Source: Zhongshania aquimaris
GTDB lineage: Bacteria > Pseudomonadota > Gammaproteobacteria > Pseudomonadales > Spongiibacteraceae
Assembly: GCF_019312595.1 (NCBI RefSeq)
Contig: NZ_JAHWDQ010000001.1
Coordinates: 992,001 to 1,056,000 of the forward strand
DNA: 64,000 nucleotides
Direction of reading: 5' to 3'
The notes below the pieces were generated by a model. It was given only the letters and a program-made list of their open reading frames with translations. It had not been told where the DNA came from and ran no database searches. Shown here piece by piece: positions 63,473 through 64,000 of the stretch. The translations under genes and the position numbers were made by a program. How positions within the stretch are numbered: position 1 is the stretch's first letter; the number at the start of each line of letters is the position of its first letter.

Positions 63473-63514
63473 GCTTGTGGCATAGACAAACCAAGCATTT
63501 GGAGCCCATGCTTA

Positions 63515-63523
63515 TGATATAAT
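63515..63523 (+). promoter_or_regulatory. Extended -10 promoter element
   Basis: TGATATAAT: a consensus TATAAT at 63518-63523 with the TGn extension, 32 bp before the ModF-like ATG at 63556. The hexamer at -35 distance (GCATTT) is poor, as is usual for extended -10 promoters. Confidence 0.55.
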
Positions 63524-63555
63524 GCGGGGCTATTTTTCAGTGAAAATGGTTTCGC

Positions 63556-64000
63556 ATGTCCGCCCCTATCGTACGTTTTGAACACATTCGTTTTGCCTAC
63601 CAACTCGACCCAATTTTAGACAACTTCAACTGGCAGTGGCCGCAGGGCCAGCATGTCGCTATTTTGGGCGGTAATGGCGCAGGCAAAACCACATTGGCCA
63701 AACTTATTACCGATACGCTACGCCCCAATAGTGGCGACGTCATTTTTGCCGACAACATTGGCCCCGCTGATATTGCCCATATTTCCTTCGACTTACATCG
63801 CGAATTAATGGAACGCGACCGACGCTTAGACGACAGTGAAACCCGCGACGACGCCTTCGACGTAGGTACCACAGTTAAAAACGTGATACTGCAGGGGCGC
63901 ACACCCAATGCCGACTTTCATCAGCTGTGCGAGCGTTTAGGCATTAAGCATATTCTTGAACAAGGCATTCGCTTTATCTCGACCGGTGAAAGCCGAAAAA
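63556..64000 (+). CDS. ModF-like ABC ATPase, 3' end outside window
   Basis: 148 residues are visible before the window edge. Walker A GGNGAGKT is at 38-45; after an acidic insertion (RDRRLDDSETRDDAFDVG) comes TVKNVIL, and the visible end is FISTGESRK, an ABC signature variant matching the STGETRK of ModF. ModF has two ATPase domains and no membrane partner of its own, and is linked to molybdate handling or stress in Escherichia coli. The function here is by similarity only. A consensus -10 lies upstream. Confidence 0.82.
   Translation, partial: MSAPIVRFEHIRFAYQLDPILDNFNWQWPQGQHVAILGGNGAGKTTLAKLITDTLRPNSGDVIFADNIGPADIAHISFDLHRELMERDRRLDDSETRDDAFDVGTTVKNVILQGRTPNADFHQLCERLGIKHILEQGIRFISTGESRK

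Overview
The window reads as chromosome of an aerobic, probably marine gammaproteobacterium. Supporting signs are the ArsC-WrbA-DUF2069 gene order, a two-gene LetA plus LetB set, SppA, DeaD, a TonB receptor and a Fur box. The dense lipid-metabolism content would fit a Spongiibacteraceae/Cellvibrionales-type organism, but that placement is an inference. No rRNA, tRNA, CRISPR array, phage or intact insertion sequence was seen.

Region by region. 1-1.7 kb: a truncated GNAT acetyltransferase, a VOC protein, and a scar holding remnants of a LysR regulator and a fatty-acid-hydroxylase/sterol-desaturase gene. 1.9-3.8 kb: a secreted alpha/beta-hydrolase lipoprotein closed by a strong hairpin. 3.8-10.5 kb: a complete four-step beta-oxidation operon (acyl-CoA dehydrogenase, MaoC hydratase, SDR dehydrogenase, thiolase) behind an XRE/MmyB-type regulator, with a divergent MDR oxidoreductase. 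10.7-15.1 kb: a CMD protein, then a storage-lipid pair (HAD-PlsC fusion and WS/DGAT acyltransferase) divergent from a LysR gene. 15.1-22.2 kb: ChrA, DeaD, a hotdog thioesterase, a small membrane protein, a hemolysin-III homologue, an amidohydrolase and a second MaoC protein. 22.4-32 kb: a cell-envelope cluster of cardiolipin synthase, LetA split into two genes, a six-MCE LetB/PqiB protein and an RND adaptor-pump pair. 32-40.7 kb: DgkA, GlpE, a Fur-family remnant, SppA, DUF2069, WrbA, ArsC, a thioredoxin-like lipoprotein, an extradiol dioxygenase, a macro-domain protein, a lipase-like hydrolase, a DUF4404 protein and an unknown Cys/His-rich protein downstream of a perfect Fur box. 40.8-48.3 kb: an SDR, MscS, a DUF481 porin-like protein, a Crp/Fnr regulator, a class II aldolase, an Mpo1-like protein, a small membrane protein behind a folded leader, two exported unknowns and a ketopantoate-reductase-like enzyme. 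48.4-55.4 kb: a TonB receptor, an acyl desaturase, a GFA-family protein and a GDYxxLxY/DUF2157 pair. 55.5-59.1 kb: a 1010-residue YadA-like trimeric autotransporter with an 84-residue higher-order repeat, followed by a small exported protein. 59.6-64 kb: a KefB-like antiporter, a DUF1295 protein, a LOG-family protein and a truncated ModF-like ATPase.

The dominant theme is acyl lipid handling: fatty-acid breakdown, triacylglycerol/wax synthesis, desaturation, cardiolipin synthesis, thioesterase, and MCE-type lipid transport across the periplasm. The points most worth a second look are the folded leader that would hide the ribosome site of a small membrane protein (45.63-45.70 kb), the modular adhesin with a terminator-like hairpin fused to the ribosome site of its downstream gene, and the Fur-controlled unknown gene at 40.2-40.7 kb. 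All functional calls come from reading the sequence against remembered family features; no database search was run.
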